Below, piece after piece: positions 1 through 8,414 of a DNA stretch of 64,000 bases. This DNA is from Leifsonia sp. fls2-241-R2A-40a (GTDB lineage Bacteria; Actinomycetota; Actinomycetes; Actinomycetales; Microbacteriaceae). The DNA is taken from assembly GCF_030209575.1 (NCBI RefSeq), contig NZ_JARVRS010000001.1, forward strand, positions 1,054,001 to 1,118,000, read 5' to 3'. The notes under the pieces were generated by a model. The model ran no database searches. It saw nothing but the letters and a program-made list of their open reading frames with translations, and was not told the DNA's origin. Numbering within the stretch: position 1 is the first letter of the stretch; every line of letters starts with the position of its first letter. The position numbers and the translations under genes are program-made.

Positions 1-110
1 CGGGCCTGCGGATGACGGGACGACACCACGAGATCTACCTCAGTGACGCCCGCCGCACCGCGCCGGAGAAGCTGCGCACCATCCTGCGCCAGCCCGTCGA
101 GCGCGTCTGA
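1..110 (+). CDS. GyrI-like small-molecule-binding domain protein, 3' end only
   Basis: Only the last 35 codons are in the window, read in the frame whose codons begin at position 3 and stopping at TGA 108-110. The tail contains HHEIYLSD followed by R-R-T-x-P-E-K-L-x-T-I-L-R-Q-P-V. From memory this is the usual C-terminus of actinobacterial GyrI-like proteins, a fold related to the effector-binding domain of AraC and MerR family regulators. The ligand cannot be inferred from this fragment. The reading is too short for an ORF finder but the frame is clean. Identification rests on recognising the tail motif, so moderate confidence. Confidence 0.65.
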   Translation, partial: GLRMTGRHHEIYLSDARRTAPEKLRTILRQPVERV

Positions 111-132
111 AGCGGCGGCGCCGCGCGCCCGC

Positions 133-957
133 TCAGCCGAGGTCGTCCGGGTCCTTACCGGTCCGCTCCCCCGTCTCGAGCGAGGCGATCGCGGCGAGGT
201 CGTCCGCATCCAGCTCGAAACCGAACACGTCGAGATTGGTTCGGATGCGCTCCGGAGAGGTGGACTTCGGGATGACCACGTTGCCCAGCTGCAGCTGCCA
301 GCGGATGACCACCTGCGCCGGTGTGACACCGTGCTTCTCCGCGAGCCGGTCGAGCGTCGGATCGCCGAGGATACGTCCGCGGGCGAGCGGCGACCACGCC
401 TCGGTCCCGATCCCATGGGCGGAGTCGTAGGCGCGCACCTCGGACTGCGGCAGCCACGGGTGCAGCTCCACCTGGTTCACCGCCGGGACGGTCCCGGTCT
501 CACGGGCCAGCCGGTCGAGGTGGTGGGTGTGGAAGTTGGCGACGCCGATCGAGCGCGCGCGCCCCTCATCCCGCACGCGCTCCAGCGCCCGCCAGGTGTC
601 CACGTACCGGTCGCTCTTCGGGGCGGGCCAGTGGATGAGGAAGAGGTCGACCGTGTCGAAGCCGAGCCGTTCGAGGCTCGCATCGAAGGAGCGCAGCGTC
701 GACTCGTAGCCGTTTTCGGTCCACCACACCTTGCTGGTGACGAACACCTCCGAGCGGCCCAGGCCGCTGCGCCGCACCCCCTCACCGACGCCGCGCTCGT
801 TCTCGTAGAACGCCGCCGTGTCGATGTGGCGGTACCCGGCCTCCAGCGCCGCGACCACCGCGTCCGCCGTCTCGGTCTCCGGGATCTTGTACACGCCGAA
901 GCCCAGCTGGGGGATGGTGTTGCCGTCGTTGAGAGTCAACTGCGGGATGCTCGCCAT
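133..957 (-). CDS. Aldo/keto reductase (AKR family, 2,5-diketo-D-gluconate reductase-like)
   Basis: A 274-residue NAD(P)H-dependent carbonyl reductase of the (beta/alpha)8 AKR superfamily. It begins MASIPQLTLNDGN; the open frame runs on upstream, but this start fits the N-terminus of the family. The catalytic tetrad is visible as Asp46, Tyr51, Lys76 and His109 in HIDTAAFY, VTSK and LIHWP. The NADP-binding end shows VIPKS followed by a Glu-Arg-Ile helix. Length and order match the AKR5 group, which reduce keto-sugars and small aldehydes in the cytosol. It ends in GKDPDD, also typical. The physiological substrate is unknown. It is divergent from the DJ-1-like gene at 1016. Confidence 0.93.
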   Translation of the reverse strand: MASIPQLTLNDGNTIPQLGFGVYKIPETETADAVVAALEAGYRHIDTAAFYENERGVGEGVRRSGLGRSEVFVTSKVWWTENGYESTLRSFDASLERLGFDTVDLFLIHWPAPKSDRYVDTWRALERVRDEGRARSIGVANFHTHHLDRLARETGTVPAVNQVELHPWLPQSEVRAYDSAHGIGTEAWSPLARGRILGDPTLDRLAEKHGVTPAQVVIRWQLQLGNVVIPKSTSPERIRTNLDVFGFELDADDLAAIASLETGERTGKDPDDLG

Positions 958-1015
958 GGGTTCATTCTGCCGCGCCTCGCGCGTACAGGTGGGGTGACCG
1001 AAAGGAGAAGGACAC

Positions 1016-1558
1016 ATGGCATTGAATGACAAGACCATCGCGTTCCTGGTCGGACCGGAAGGCATCGAGCAGGCGGAACTGGTGGAACCGTGGAAGGCCG
1101 TCAGCGACGCCGGCGGCACGCCCAAGCTGATCTCCCAGGAGGAGGGCGAAGTCCAGGCGTACAACCACCTCACCCCGGCCGACACGTTCCCGGTGGATGC
1201 GAGCCTCGGTTCGGTGAGCGCTGACCAGTACGACGCACTGGTGCTCCCGGGAGGGGTCGCCAACGGCGACCAGGTCCGCACGTTCCCCGAGGCGGTGTCG
1301 CTGGTGAAGGCGTTCGCCGACGCCGGCAAGCCGATCGCGGTGATCTGCCACGGTGGGTGGGTGCTCGTCGAGGCGGGCGTGGTCGATGGTCGCACTCTGA
1401 CGAGCTGGCCCAGCCTGAAGACCGACTACCGCAACGCGGGCGCGACCTGGGTCGACGAGGAGGTCGTGGTCGACGACGGACCGTTCACGCTCGTCTCCTC
1501 GCGCAAGCCCGACGACCTCCCGGCGTTCAACCGCGAGCTGCTGAAGGCGTTCGAGTAG
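1016..1558 (+). CDS. DJ-1/PfpI/YhbO-type protein (type 1 glutamine amidotransferase-like)
   Basis: A 180-residue protein of the DJ-1/PfpI superfamily. The nucleophile elbow is Cys111-His112 in AVICHGGW, and the acidic residue expected near the N-terminus is present in EGIEQAEL. Members are general stress proteins, and some are described as glyoxalase III/deglycase or intracellular peptidase-like enzymes; which activity applies here cannot be read from sequence. The start ATG follows an AAGGAGAAGG ribosome site at about 1002-1011. It diverges from an aldo/keto reductase, so both may be carbonyl-stress genes, which is an inference from context. Confidence 0.92.
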   Translation: MALNDKTIAFLVGPEGIEQAELVEPWKAVSDAGGTPKLISQEEGEVQAYNHLTPADTFPVDASLGSVSADQYDALVLPGGVANGDQVRTFPEAVSLVKAFADAGKPIAVICHGGWVLVEAGVVDGRTLTSWPSLKTDYRNAGATWVDEEVVVDDGPFTLVSSRKPDDLPAFNRELLKAFE

Positions 1559-1561
1559 AGG

Positions 1562-1597
1562 CCCGTGGGCGTTCCCTGGCAAACGCCTCCACGCGGG
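1562..1597 (+). terminator. Possible imperfect terminator after the DJ-1-like gene
   Basis: CCCGTGG-GCGTT pairs with AACGC-ct-CCACG(c)GGG as a stem of about 10-13 bp with a two-base bulge, just after the stop at 1558. It has no T-run. The following gene has its own ribosome site. Confidence 0.35.
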
Positions 1598-1662
1598 TTG
1601 CGTCGTGGTCGGAGCTGCGGGAACGTAGGCGACTCCTGGAACATCGAAAGGAAGGAGAGCAC

Positions 1663-1944
1663 ATGCTCACCCTCACTGAGAACGCCAGCACGATCGTCAA
1701 GACGCTGACCGAGCAGTCCCCGGACGAGTCCGCGGGCCTGCGCATCAGCAGCAACAACCCCGACAACACCGCCTTCGCGGCGGCGGTCACCCCGGAGCCG
1801 GAAGCCTCCGACCGGGTGGTCGAGTCGGGCGGGGCCCGCATCTTCCTGGAGACGCAGGCCGCGGAGGTTCTCGACGACAAGGTCCTCGACGCACAGGTCG
1901 ACGACCAGGGAGCCGTCAGCTTCGCCATCGGCGTCACCGCATAG
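1663..1944 (+). CDS. HesB/IscA-like protein lacking cysteines
   Basis: A 93-residue protein with the HesB/IscA-like fold pattern: MLTLTENASTIVK at the start, a GLRIS strand, and IFLETQAAEVLDDKVLDAQVD in the middle. True A-type iron-sulfur carriers hold the cluster with a C-x(60-66)-C-x-C triad. This protein contains no cysteine at all and ends in FAIGVTA, so it cannot ligate a cluster that way. Cys-free HesB-like proteins are common in actinobacteria as far as I recall, with no established function. ATG 1663 follows GAAAGGAAGGAGAG. The open frame extends upstream into the previous gene, but only this start has a ribosome site. Confidence 0.82.
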   Translation: MLTLTENASTIVKTLTEQSPDESAGLRISSNNPDNTAFAAAVTPEPEASDRVVESGGARIFLETQAAEVLDDKVLDAQVDDQGAVSFAIGVTA

Positions 1945-1958
1945 CGGACGCCGCGCGC

Positions 1959-1995
1959 AGAGAAGGCCCGGAGCCAGAGGCTCCGGGCCTTCTCT
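1959..1995. terminator. Strong bidirectional terminator
   Basis: A perfect 17-bp stem (1959-1975 against 1979-1995) with a 3-base loop, then T-rich sequence. It sits between the converging HesB-like gene and the minus-strand gene ending at 2017 and can serve both. Confidence 0.9.
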
Positions 1996-2016
1996 GTGTC
2001 TGTCTGTCTCTCCGTC

Positions 2017-2391
2017 TCAGACCGTGCTCACGTCGCCGTCATGGGACTCGGCGAGTTCGTCGACGACGATCGGCTGCGGGGCGGTGCGGTCCTCCGGAAG
2101 GCCCCACAGGGCCTCGCCCTCGCCCGCGTCGAGGAGGAACTCCACCGCGAGCGTCCAATAGGGGACGATCTTCATCGGCGGGATGTCCTCCTCGCCAGGG
2201 AAGTGTGCCGCGAAATGCACCTCGGGCTCGCCGCGGATCGGATCGGCGGCCGCGACCAGGCCGTAGTAGTTCTCGTCGTCCACGACCCGCCAGCGTCCCT
2301 GGCGGCCGTGCTCGGGCTCCAGGCGCACCGAGTACCCGCCGTACGAGAAGTCGGGGCCGGGAGGCAGGGAGGCGCGCTCATCCTTCGTCAT
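2017..2391 (-). CDS. Hypothetical protein, 124 residues
   Basis: I do not recognise this family. The protein is acidic and soluble, with no signal peptide or membrane segment. It contains a WRVVDDENYYGLV strand pair, a proline-glutamate rich middle, and a helical TLAVEFLLDAGEGEALWGLP segment. The start ATG at 2391 follows a short purine-rich ribosome site. Strong third-position G/C bias and the clean stop before the shared terminator support a real gene. It stands alone, divergent from the alcohol dehydrogenase operon. Confidence 0.75.
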   Translation of the reverse strand: MTKDERASLPPGPDFSYGGYSVRLEPEHGRQGRWRVVDDENYYGLVAAADPIRGEPEVHFAAHFPGEEDIPPMKIVPYWTLAVEFLLDAGEGEALWGLPEDRTAPQPIVVDELAESHDGDVSTV

Positions 2392-2572
2392 GCTTCCGTT
2401 GTACGACCTCGCACCCGCTCGGACAACTCGTTCACTTGCCTAGCGAATCGGTGTATGGCTACACCGGCCCCTCCCTATGTCAATGCCTCGACCGTCACGG
2501 GCGGCGGGCATGGAGTGGGCGCCAGGTGACAGCCGCGACACCCGCGGCGGCCGCGACAACGGGGAGGACGAC

Positions 2573-3721
2573 ATGCTGGCGATGACCTACCGCGGGCCGT
2601 ACAAGATCCGTGTGGAGGAGAAGGACAGACCGAAGATCGAGCATCCCCAGGACGCGATCGTCCGGGTGACCCTCGCAGCGATCTGCGGGTCCGACCTGCA
2701 TCTGTATCACGGCATGATGCCCGACACCCGGATCGGCCACACGTTCGGCCACGAGTTCATCGGGGTCGTCGACGAGATCGGTTCGGATGTTCAGAACCTC
2801 AAGGTCGGCGACCGCGTCATGGTGCCGTTCAACGTCTTCTGCGGCAGCTGCTACTTCTGCGTCCGAGGCCTGTACTCGAATTGCCACAACGTGAACCCGA
2901 ACGCCACCGCCGTCGGCGGCATCTACGGCTACTCGCACACGACCGGCGGGTACGACGGCGGACAGGCCGAGTACGTCCGCGTGCCGTTCGCCGACGTCGG
3001 CCCGACGATCATCCCCGACTGGATGGCCGACGAGGACGCCGTCCTGCTCACGGACGCCCTGCCGACCGGCTACTTCGGTGCCCAGCTCGGCGAGATCACG
3101 GAGGGCGACACGGTGGTGGTCTTCGGCGCCGGCCCGGTCGGGCAGTTCGCCGCCAAGTCGTCGTGGCTGATGGGCGCGGGCCGCGTCGTCGTCGTCGACC
3201 ATCTGGACTACCGGCTGGCGAAGGCGGAGCAGTTCGCACAGGCGGAGACCTACAACTTCACACAGGTCGGCGACATCGTGCGGACGCTCAAGCACGCCAC
3301 GGACGGGCTCGGTGCCGACGTCGTGATCGACGCGGTCGGCGCGGAGGCGGACGGCTCAGCGCTGCAGCACATCACCTCGGCCAAGCTGAAGCTGCAGGGC
3401 GGCTCCCCGGTCGCGCTGAACTGGGCGATCGACTCCGTCCGCAAGGGCGGCACCGTCTCGGTGATGGGCGCCTACGGCCCCCTCTTCAGCGCCGTCAAGT
3501 TCGGCGACGCGATGAACAAGGGACTCAGGATCAACACCAACCAGTGCCCGGTGAAGCGGCAGTGGCCTCGGCTGTTCGAGCACGTCCGCAACGGCTACCT
3601 GAAGCCGAGCGAGATCGTGACCCACCGCGTCCCCCTGGAGCACATCCAGGACGGATACCACCTCTTCTCGTCGAAGCTCGACGGGATCATCAAGCCCCTC
3701 GTCGTGCCGAGCGCCGCGTAG
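2573..3721 (+). CDS. Zinc-dependent alcohol/formaldehyde dehydrogenase-like oxidoreductase
   Basis: A 382-residue medium-chain dehydrogenase. Catalytic zinc ligands are Cys38 in AAICGSD and His60-Glu61 in GHEFIG. The structural zinc lobe has Cys90, Cys93, Cys96 and Cys104. The NAD-binding motif GAGPVGQ is near residue 180. The longer C-terminal half and overall pattern resemble glutathione-independent formaldehyde dehydrogenase-type enzymes, which oxidise small alcohols or aldehydes; the true substrate is not known. The start ATG 2573 follows GGGGAGGACGAC. The open frame continues 32 codons upstream without a ribosome site. It is followed 24 bases later by a small membrane-protein gene, likely in one transcript. 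Confidence 0.93.
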   Translation: MLAMTYRGPYKIRVEEKDRPKIEHPQDAIVRVTLAAICGSDLHLYHGMMPDTRIGHTFGHEFIGVVDEIGSDVQNLKVGDRVMVPFNVFCGSCYFCVRGLYSNCHNVNPNATAVGGIYGYSHTTGGYDGGQAEYVRVPFADVGPTIIPDWMADEDAVLLTDALPTGYFGAQLGEITEGDTVVVFGAGPVGQFAAKSSWLMGAGRVVVVDHLDYRLAKAEQFAQAETYNFTQVGDIVRTLKHATDGLGADVVIDAVGAEADGSALQHITSAKLKLQGGSPVALNWAIDSVRKGGTVSVMGAYGPLFSAVKFGDAMNKGLRINTNQCPVKRQWPRLFEHVRNGYLKPSEIVTHRVPLEHIQDGYHLFSSKLDGIIKPLVVPSAA

Positions 3722-3745
3722 ACGCTGCGGAGAAAGGACAGGACC

Positions 3746-4312
3746 ATGCCGTACGTCGCAAGCGACCACACGAAGAAGTACGACCCGGATGCGCTCCGGC
3801 AGCGCATCCCCGGCTGGGGTGTCGACAGCGATCCCGCCGATCGGCCCTCGCACCCCCGGGAACGCGTGGACGCGGAATCCACGGGTGCCCACTGGACCCT
3901 CCCCGTGCTCCAGGAGCCGCGCGAGGGAAGGGAGCGGTCGGTCGAGCACGAGATGCTGACGCCCGTGTTCGGTACCGCCCAACCCCTGCACGGAGTGTCG
4001 GGCGCCATCCGCCGCTTCGCCTACGACCGGTACAGCGAGGGGCAGACCGCGCACTGGCTGCTCCTGGTGGCCGGAGATCGGGTGGATGCGATCGGCGCCC
4101 ACGTGAAGTCGTTGGCGAGCAGGCGTCCCGACGACCCGATCACCGAGTCCGGGGTCCTCGCCGAGTTCGGTCACCATCCGCTGTCCTCCCGGTTCGGGAC
4201 GCGGCGAGCCGACGTCAAGCACAACTGGCTGGACCCGATCATCGTGCTGGGCCCCTGGGTGCTCGCGGGTGTCGTCGTCGTCCGGACGGTGGCGAAGGTC
4301 GCCAGGCGTTAG
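3746..4312 (+). CDS. Hypothetical protein with C-terminal membrane anchor
   Basis: A 188-residue protein of unknown function. The N-terminal two-thirds are hydrophilic and start MPYVASDHTKKYDP. One hydrophobic segment near residues 163-183 (DPIIVLGPWVLAGVVVV) would anchor it with a short positive tail inside. It begins 24 bases after the zinc dehydrogenase with its own GAGAAAGGACAGG ribosome site, so the two genes are probably co-transcribed. I recall similar small proteins beside such dehydrogenases in actinobacteria but cannot name the family. Confidence 0.75.
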   Translation: MPYVASDHTKKYDPDALRQRIPGWGVDSDPADRPSHPRERVDAESTGAHWTLPVLQEPREGRERSVEHEMLTPVFGTAQPLHGVSGAIRRFAYDRYSEGQTAHWLLLVAGDRVDAIGAHVKSLASRRPDDPITESGVLAEFGHHPLSSRFGTRRADVKHNWLDPIIVLGPWVLAGVVVVRTVAKVARR

Positions 4313-4377
4313 CGTCCGTCTGGCGTCGGCGTTCGTCTGGCGAACGGGCGGAGTGAACCGATCGTTCTGCCGCACCG

Positions 4378-4408
4378 GGCGGAGCCGCTGTCAACCAGTG
4401 GCTCCGCC
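4378..4408. terminator. Hairpin between convergent genes
   Basis: GGCGGAGCC pairs with GGCTCCGCC and extends by three pairs, including one G-T, around a 7-base loop. It lies between the plus-strand gene ending at 4312 and the minus-strand exporter ending at 4486. There is no T-run. Confidence 0.6.
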
Positions 4409-4485
4409 TCGGCGGCGGTCTTTCGATGGTCTCCGGTGCGCGGGCCGCCTCAACCCCGCTCGGCGGCTCGCGTACCAGCCTCTCG

Positions 4486-6564
4486 CTAGGGAGCGCTGAC
4501 CTCTTCGGCGACGGAATCGGCCTCGCCCCCGGCCTCCGCTTCGGCGTCGTCTCCCCGGAACTGGGTCATGTACAGCTCGTAGTAGGCGCCGCGGCGTTCC
4601 AGCAGGGTCGCGTGGTCGCCCTGCTCGACGATGCGGCCGTGCTCCATCACCAGGATGGTGTGGGCGTCGCGGATCGTCGAGAGCCGGTGGGCGATCACGA
4701 ACGAGGTCCGGTCGGTGCGCAGGGCGGCCATCGCGTGCTGCACGAGCAGCTCGGTGCGCGTGTCCACCGACGACGTCGCCTCGTCGAGGATGAGCAGCGA
4801 CGGGTTCGCGATGAACGCCCGGGCGATCGTGATCAGCTGGCGCTCACCGGCGGAGACGTTGCCACCCTCCGAGTCGATGACGGTGTCGTAGCCGTCCGGC
4901 AGCTGGCGCACGAAACGGTCCACCATGGTGGCCTTCGCGGCGGCGATCACTTCGTCGTCCGTCGCGTCGAGCCGGCCGTAGCGGATGTTCTCGCGGATCG
5001 TGCCGGAGAACAGCCAGGCGTCCTGCAGCACCATCCCGACCTGACTGCGGAGCTCGTCGCGCGACAGGTGCGTCGTGTCGATCCCGTCGAGCCGGATCGC
5101 ACCTCCGCTGAGCTCGTAGAACCGCATGATGAGGTTGACGAGCGTCGTCTTGCCCGCGCCCGTCGGTCCGACGATCGCCACGGTGCTGCCCGGCTGGACG
5201 CTGAGCGACAGGTCGCGGATGAGTTCCACCTCGGGGTCGTAGGAGAAGTCGACGTGGTCGAGCTCGACCCGGCCGTCGGCGCGCTCGGGCAGGTGCTCGG
5301 TCGCGGTGTCGGGCGTCTGCTCCTCCGAGTCGAGGAACTCGAACGTCCGCTCGGCGGACGCGACGCCGGACTGCAGCATGTTGGCCATGCCGGCGATCTG
5401 GCCGATCGGCTGCGAGAACTCCCGCGAGTATTGGATGAACGCGGTCGCGTCGCCGATCGTGAGCTGGCCGGCCGCGACCTTGAGCCCGCCCACCACGGCG
5501 ATCAGCACGTACGACAGGTAGGAGACGAAGTTCATCGCCGGCATGATGCTGCCGGAAACGAACTGCGCGCCGACCTGCGCCTGGTGCAGCTTGGCGTTGC
5601 GCGCATCGAACTCGTCGAGCATGACGGCGTCACGGCCGAAGGCGCGGACCAGGTCGAGACCCGAGTACGACTCCTCGATGTGCCCGTTGAGCGACCCGGT
5701 CGACGCCCACTGCGCCTTGAACAGCTTTTGCGACCGCGTTCCGATCACCCCGGCGAGGACACCCGAGAGCGGGATCGAGATGAGCGCGATCAACGCCAGC
5801 TGCCACGAGACGATGAACATCATGATGCCGATGCCGATGACCGTCAGCACCGACTGGATGAGTTGCGAGAACGCTTGCTGCAGCGCCGTCTGGATGTTGT
5901 CGACGTCGTTGGTGACGCGCGACATCAAATCGCCGCGCTGCCGCGTGTCGAAGTAGCTCAGCGGGAGGCGGTTGAGTTTCGCCTCCACGTCCTTGCGCAG
6001 ACCGTAGACGACCCGCATGACCAGCGCGTTCAGCAGGTAGCCCTGCCACCACTGCAGCAGCGAGGCCACGATGTAGAAGGCGAGCACGATCATCAGCAGC
6101 CGGCCGAGCTCGGTGAAGTCGATCCCCTGGTCGGTGGTCACGCCGGAGCCGGCGACCACGTCGGCGAGCTGGTTCTGCCCGCTCGCGCGCAGCTGCTCGA
6201 CGACCTGGTCGATGGGCACACCCTTGGGGAGCTGCGAGCTGATGACGCCCTGGAAGATGACGTTGGTGGCGTCACCGAGGATCTTGGGGGCGATCACGAT
6301 GAGCACGACGGAGACGACCGTCAGGAGCGTGACCCACGCCATCCCCAGCCACTCCGGCTTGAGCAGGCCGAGCAGCCGCTTGAAGGAGGGCCAGAAGTTC
6401 TCGGCCTTCTTCGCCGGGGCGCCGCCGAACATGTCGCCGTCGCCCTCGCCGGGCGTGAAGTCGTACTCCTCTTCGAGCTCGTCGAGGACGATGTCCGTCG
6501 CGGTCGGGTTCTGACCCTCTTCGGGACGACCGCCGCGCTTCTTGCGTTCCGTGCTGCGTGCCAT
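4486..6564 (-). CDS. ABC exporter half-transporter with canonical catalytic site
   Basis: A 692-residue fusion of a six-helix exporter domain (about residues 60-400) and an ATPase domain. Walker A is GPTGAGKTT near residue 465, the signature is VSAGE instead of LSGGQ near 570, Walker B is LLILDE near 590 with the catalytic Glu, and the switch His is in IAHRLST. The first 55 residues form a charged cytoplasmic extension. The start ATG at 6564 lies one base after the stop of the partner gene, so the two are translationally linked. With 6566-8299 it forms a heterodimeric multidrug-type exporter of the BmrCD/LmrCD/TM287-288 class. The cargo is unknown. Confidence 0.95.
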   Translation of the reverse strand: MARSTERKKRGGRPEEGQNPTATDIVLDELEEEYDFTPGEGDGDMFGGAPAKKAENFWPSFKRLLGLLKPEWLGMAWVTLLTVVSVVLIVIAPKILGDATNVIFQGVISSQLPKGVPIDQVVEQLRASGQNQLADVVAGSGVTTDQGIDFTELGRLLMIVLAFYIVASLLQWWQGYLLNALVMRVVYGLRKDVEAKLNRLPLSYFDTRQRGDLMSRVTNDVDNIQTALQQAFSQLIQSVLTVIGIGIMMFIVSWQLALIALISIPLSGVLAGVIGTRSQKLFKAQWASTGSLNGHIEESYSGLDLVRAFGRDAVMLDEFDARNAKLHQAQVGAQFVSGSIMPAMNFVSYLSYVLIAVVGGLKVAAGQLTIGDATAFIQYSREFSQPIGQIAGMANMLQSGVASAERTFEFLDSEEQTPDTATEHLPERADGRVELDHVDFSYDPEVELIRDLSLSVQPGSTVAIVGPTGAGKTTLVNLIMRFYELSGGAIRLDGIDTTHLSRDELRSQVGMVLQDAWLFSGTIRENIRYGRLDATDDEVIAAAKATMVDRFVRQLPDGYDTVIDSEGGNVSAGERQLITIARAFIANPSLLILDEATSSVDTRTELLVQHAMAALRTDRTSFVIAHRLSTIRDAHTILVMEHGRIVEQGDHATLLERRGAYYELYMTQFRGDDAEAEAGGEADSVAEEVSAP

Positions 6565-6565
6565 C

Positions 6566-8299
6566 TCAGGCCACCTCCAGACTGAGCTGCGATTCGACGA
6601 TCTGGCGGTAGGTCTCGTTGCTCTCGACGAGCTCGTCGTGCGTTCCACGGCCGACGACGCGTCCGTCGTCCATGACGATGATCGTGTCAGCCTCCCGGAT
6701 GGTCGAGACGCGCTGGGCGACGACGATCACCGCCGAGTCCCCGGTGGAGTCGGCGAGCGCGCGTCTCAACCGCGCGTCGGTGGCGACGTCGAGCGCCGAG
6801 AACGAGTCGTCGAAGAGGAACACCTTGGGCTGCGCCACCAGGGCGCGCGCGATGCACAACCGCTGGCGCTGACCGCCGGACACGTTGGTCCCGCCCTGCG
6901 AGATGCGCTCGTCGAGGCCCTTGTCTTTGGCGCGGACGAAGTCTTCGGCCTGCGCGACGCGGAGCGCCTCCCACAACTCGGCGTCGGTGGCGTCCGGCCG
7001 GCCGAAGCGGAGGTTGGACGCGATCGTCCCGGAGAACAGGTACGGCCGCTGGGGCACGAAGCCGAGCACGCCGGCGATCTGCTGCCGGGTCAGGCTGTCG
7101 ACGGCGACACCGCCGATGCGGACCTGCCCGCTCTGCGGGGTGAACAGGTCGGCGATGACCGACACGAGCGTGGTCTTGCCCGAACCCGTGGAGCCCACGA
7201 TGGCGGTCACCTCCCCCGGCTCTGCCGTGAAGGACACGTCGCTGAGGACCGGCTTCTCGGCTCCCGGGTACCCGAAGGTCACGTTCTGGACCTCGACACG
7301 ACCGTCGGCCGGGAGCGCCGCCGCGCCGTCGCCGGCCTGGTTTGTGCTCGGCTTCGCTCCGAGGACCTCCTCGATGCGCTCAGCGCACACCATCGCGCGC
7401 GGGATCATCATCGCCATGAACACGCCCATCATCACGGCGACCAGGATCTGCAGCAGGTACTGCAGGAACGCGGTCAGCGCGCCGATCTGGATGTCGCCCG
7501 CATCCACGCGGTGACCGCCGAACCACAGCACGGCGACGGTGGCCACGTTGAGGATGAGCATGATGATCGGGAACATCAGCACGAAGACGTTGCCGACCTT
7601 GACCGAGATGCGGGTGAGCGCGGCGTTGGCGTCGTCGTAGCGCTGGGTCTCGAACCGCTCCCGCACGAAGGCGCGGATCACGCGGATGCCGACGATCTGC
7701 TCGCGGATGACCCCGTTCACCCCGTCGATGCGCTCCTGCATGACGCGGAACATCGGGAGCAGCAGCCACACGAGGATGCCGACGACGATGAAGAGGACGG
7801 CCACCGAAACCCAGATCAGCCAGGACAGGCCCGCGTCGACCCGCACGGCGAAGATGATGCCCGCGATGCACATGATCGGCGTCGAGACCATGAAGTTGAA
7901 CGTCATCAGCAGGAGCATCTGCACCTGCTGCACGTCGTTGGTGTTGCGGGTGATGAGCGTCGGCATCCCCCACCGCGCGAGGTCGAGCGAGGGCAGCGCA
8001 TCCACCTTGCGGTAGAAGGAGCGCCGGATGTCCTTGCCGGCCGACATGGACGCGCGAGCACCGAAGTAGGTCGCCGTGACGGCCGCGATCACCTGGACGA
8101 AGCAGACGACGAGCATCATGCCGCCGGTGCTCCAGATGAAGTCGGTGTCGCCCTTGACGACGCCCTTGTCGATGATGTCGGCGTTGAGGGTCGGGAGGTA
8201 CAAGGCGGCCATGGTGGCGATCAGTTGGAGGATCACCACCGCAGTCACCGAGCGCCAGTACGGGCGCACGAAGCGAAGCGAAAGTCGAAGCAGAGTCAC
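6566..8299 (-). CDS. ABC exporter half-transporter with degenerate catalytic site
   Basis: A 577-residue transmembrane plus ATPase protein. Walker A is GSTGSGKTT near residue 370 and the signature is VSGGQ near 471. Walker B ends FLFDD, with Asp where the catalytic Glu should be, and the switch histidine is Gln (VVAQRVST). Paired with the intact neighbour, this is the asymmetric pattern of heterodimeric exporters. I chose GTG 8299 because homologues begin about TLLRLSLRFVRPYW and GGGGAATCC precedes it. An in-frame ATG at 8353 would add 18 residues. First gene of a two-gene operon. Confidence 0.92.
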   Translation of the reverse strand: MTLLRLSLRFVRPYWRSVTAVVILQLIATMAALYLPTLNADIIDKGVVKGDTDFIWSTGGMMLVVCFVQVIAAVTATYFGARASMSAGKDIRRSFYRKVDALPSLDLARWGMPTLITRNTNDVQQVQMLLLMTFNFMVSTPIMCIAGIIFAVRVDAGLSWLIWVSVAVLFIVVGILVWLLLPMFRVMQERIDGVNGVIREQIVGIRVIRAFVRERFETQRYDDANAALTRISVKVGNVFVLMFPIIMLILNVATVAVLWFGGHRVDAGDIQIGALTAFLQYLLQILVAVMMGVFMAMMIPRAMVCAERIEEVLGAKPSTNQAGDGAAALPADGRVEVQNVTFGYPGAEKPVLSDVSFTAEPGEVTAIVGSTGSGKTTLVSVIADLFTPQSGQVRIGGVAVDSLTRQQIAGVLGFVPQRPYLFSGTIASNLRFGRPDATDAELWEALRVAQAEDFVRAKDKGLDERISQGGTNVSGGQRQRLCIARALVAQPKVFLFDDSFSALDVATDARLRRALADSTGDSAVIVVAQRVSTIREADTIIVMDDGRVVGRGTHDELVESNETYRQIVESQLSLEVA

Positions 8300-8370
8300 A
8301 AGGATTCCCCGGGTGTGCTGTGTGTGGAGTTCGATGCCGTCGATGAGCGACAAGAACGACGCTATTGACT

Positions 8371-8395
8371 ATTGAGGACGAACGATGTCCTCAAT
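8371..8395. promoter_or_regulatory. Inverted repeat upstream of exporter operon, candidate operator
   Basis: ATTGAGGAC (8371-8379) and GTCCTCAAT (8387-8395) form a perfect 9-bp dyad with a 7-base spacer, directly ahead of the exporter operon and 20 bases after the stop of the minus-strand gene at 8415. A short direct repeat CTATTGA lies alongside. With no T-run, an operator or leader hairpin is more likely than a terminator. Confidence 0.5.
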
Positions 8396-8414
8396 GATGA
8401 TGCGTCGCCGCCGA

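Noticed and set aside
4426-6585. 719-codon open frame opposite the ABC exporter gene
   Set aside because: It mirrors a gene with Walker motifs, and its product is Arg/Asp/Val repeats without any domain.
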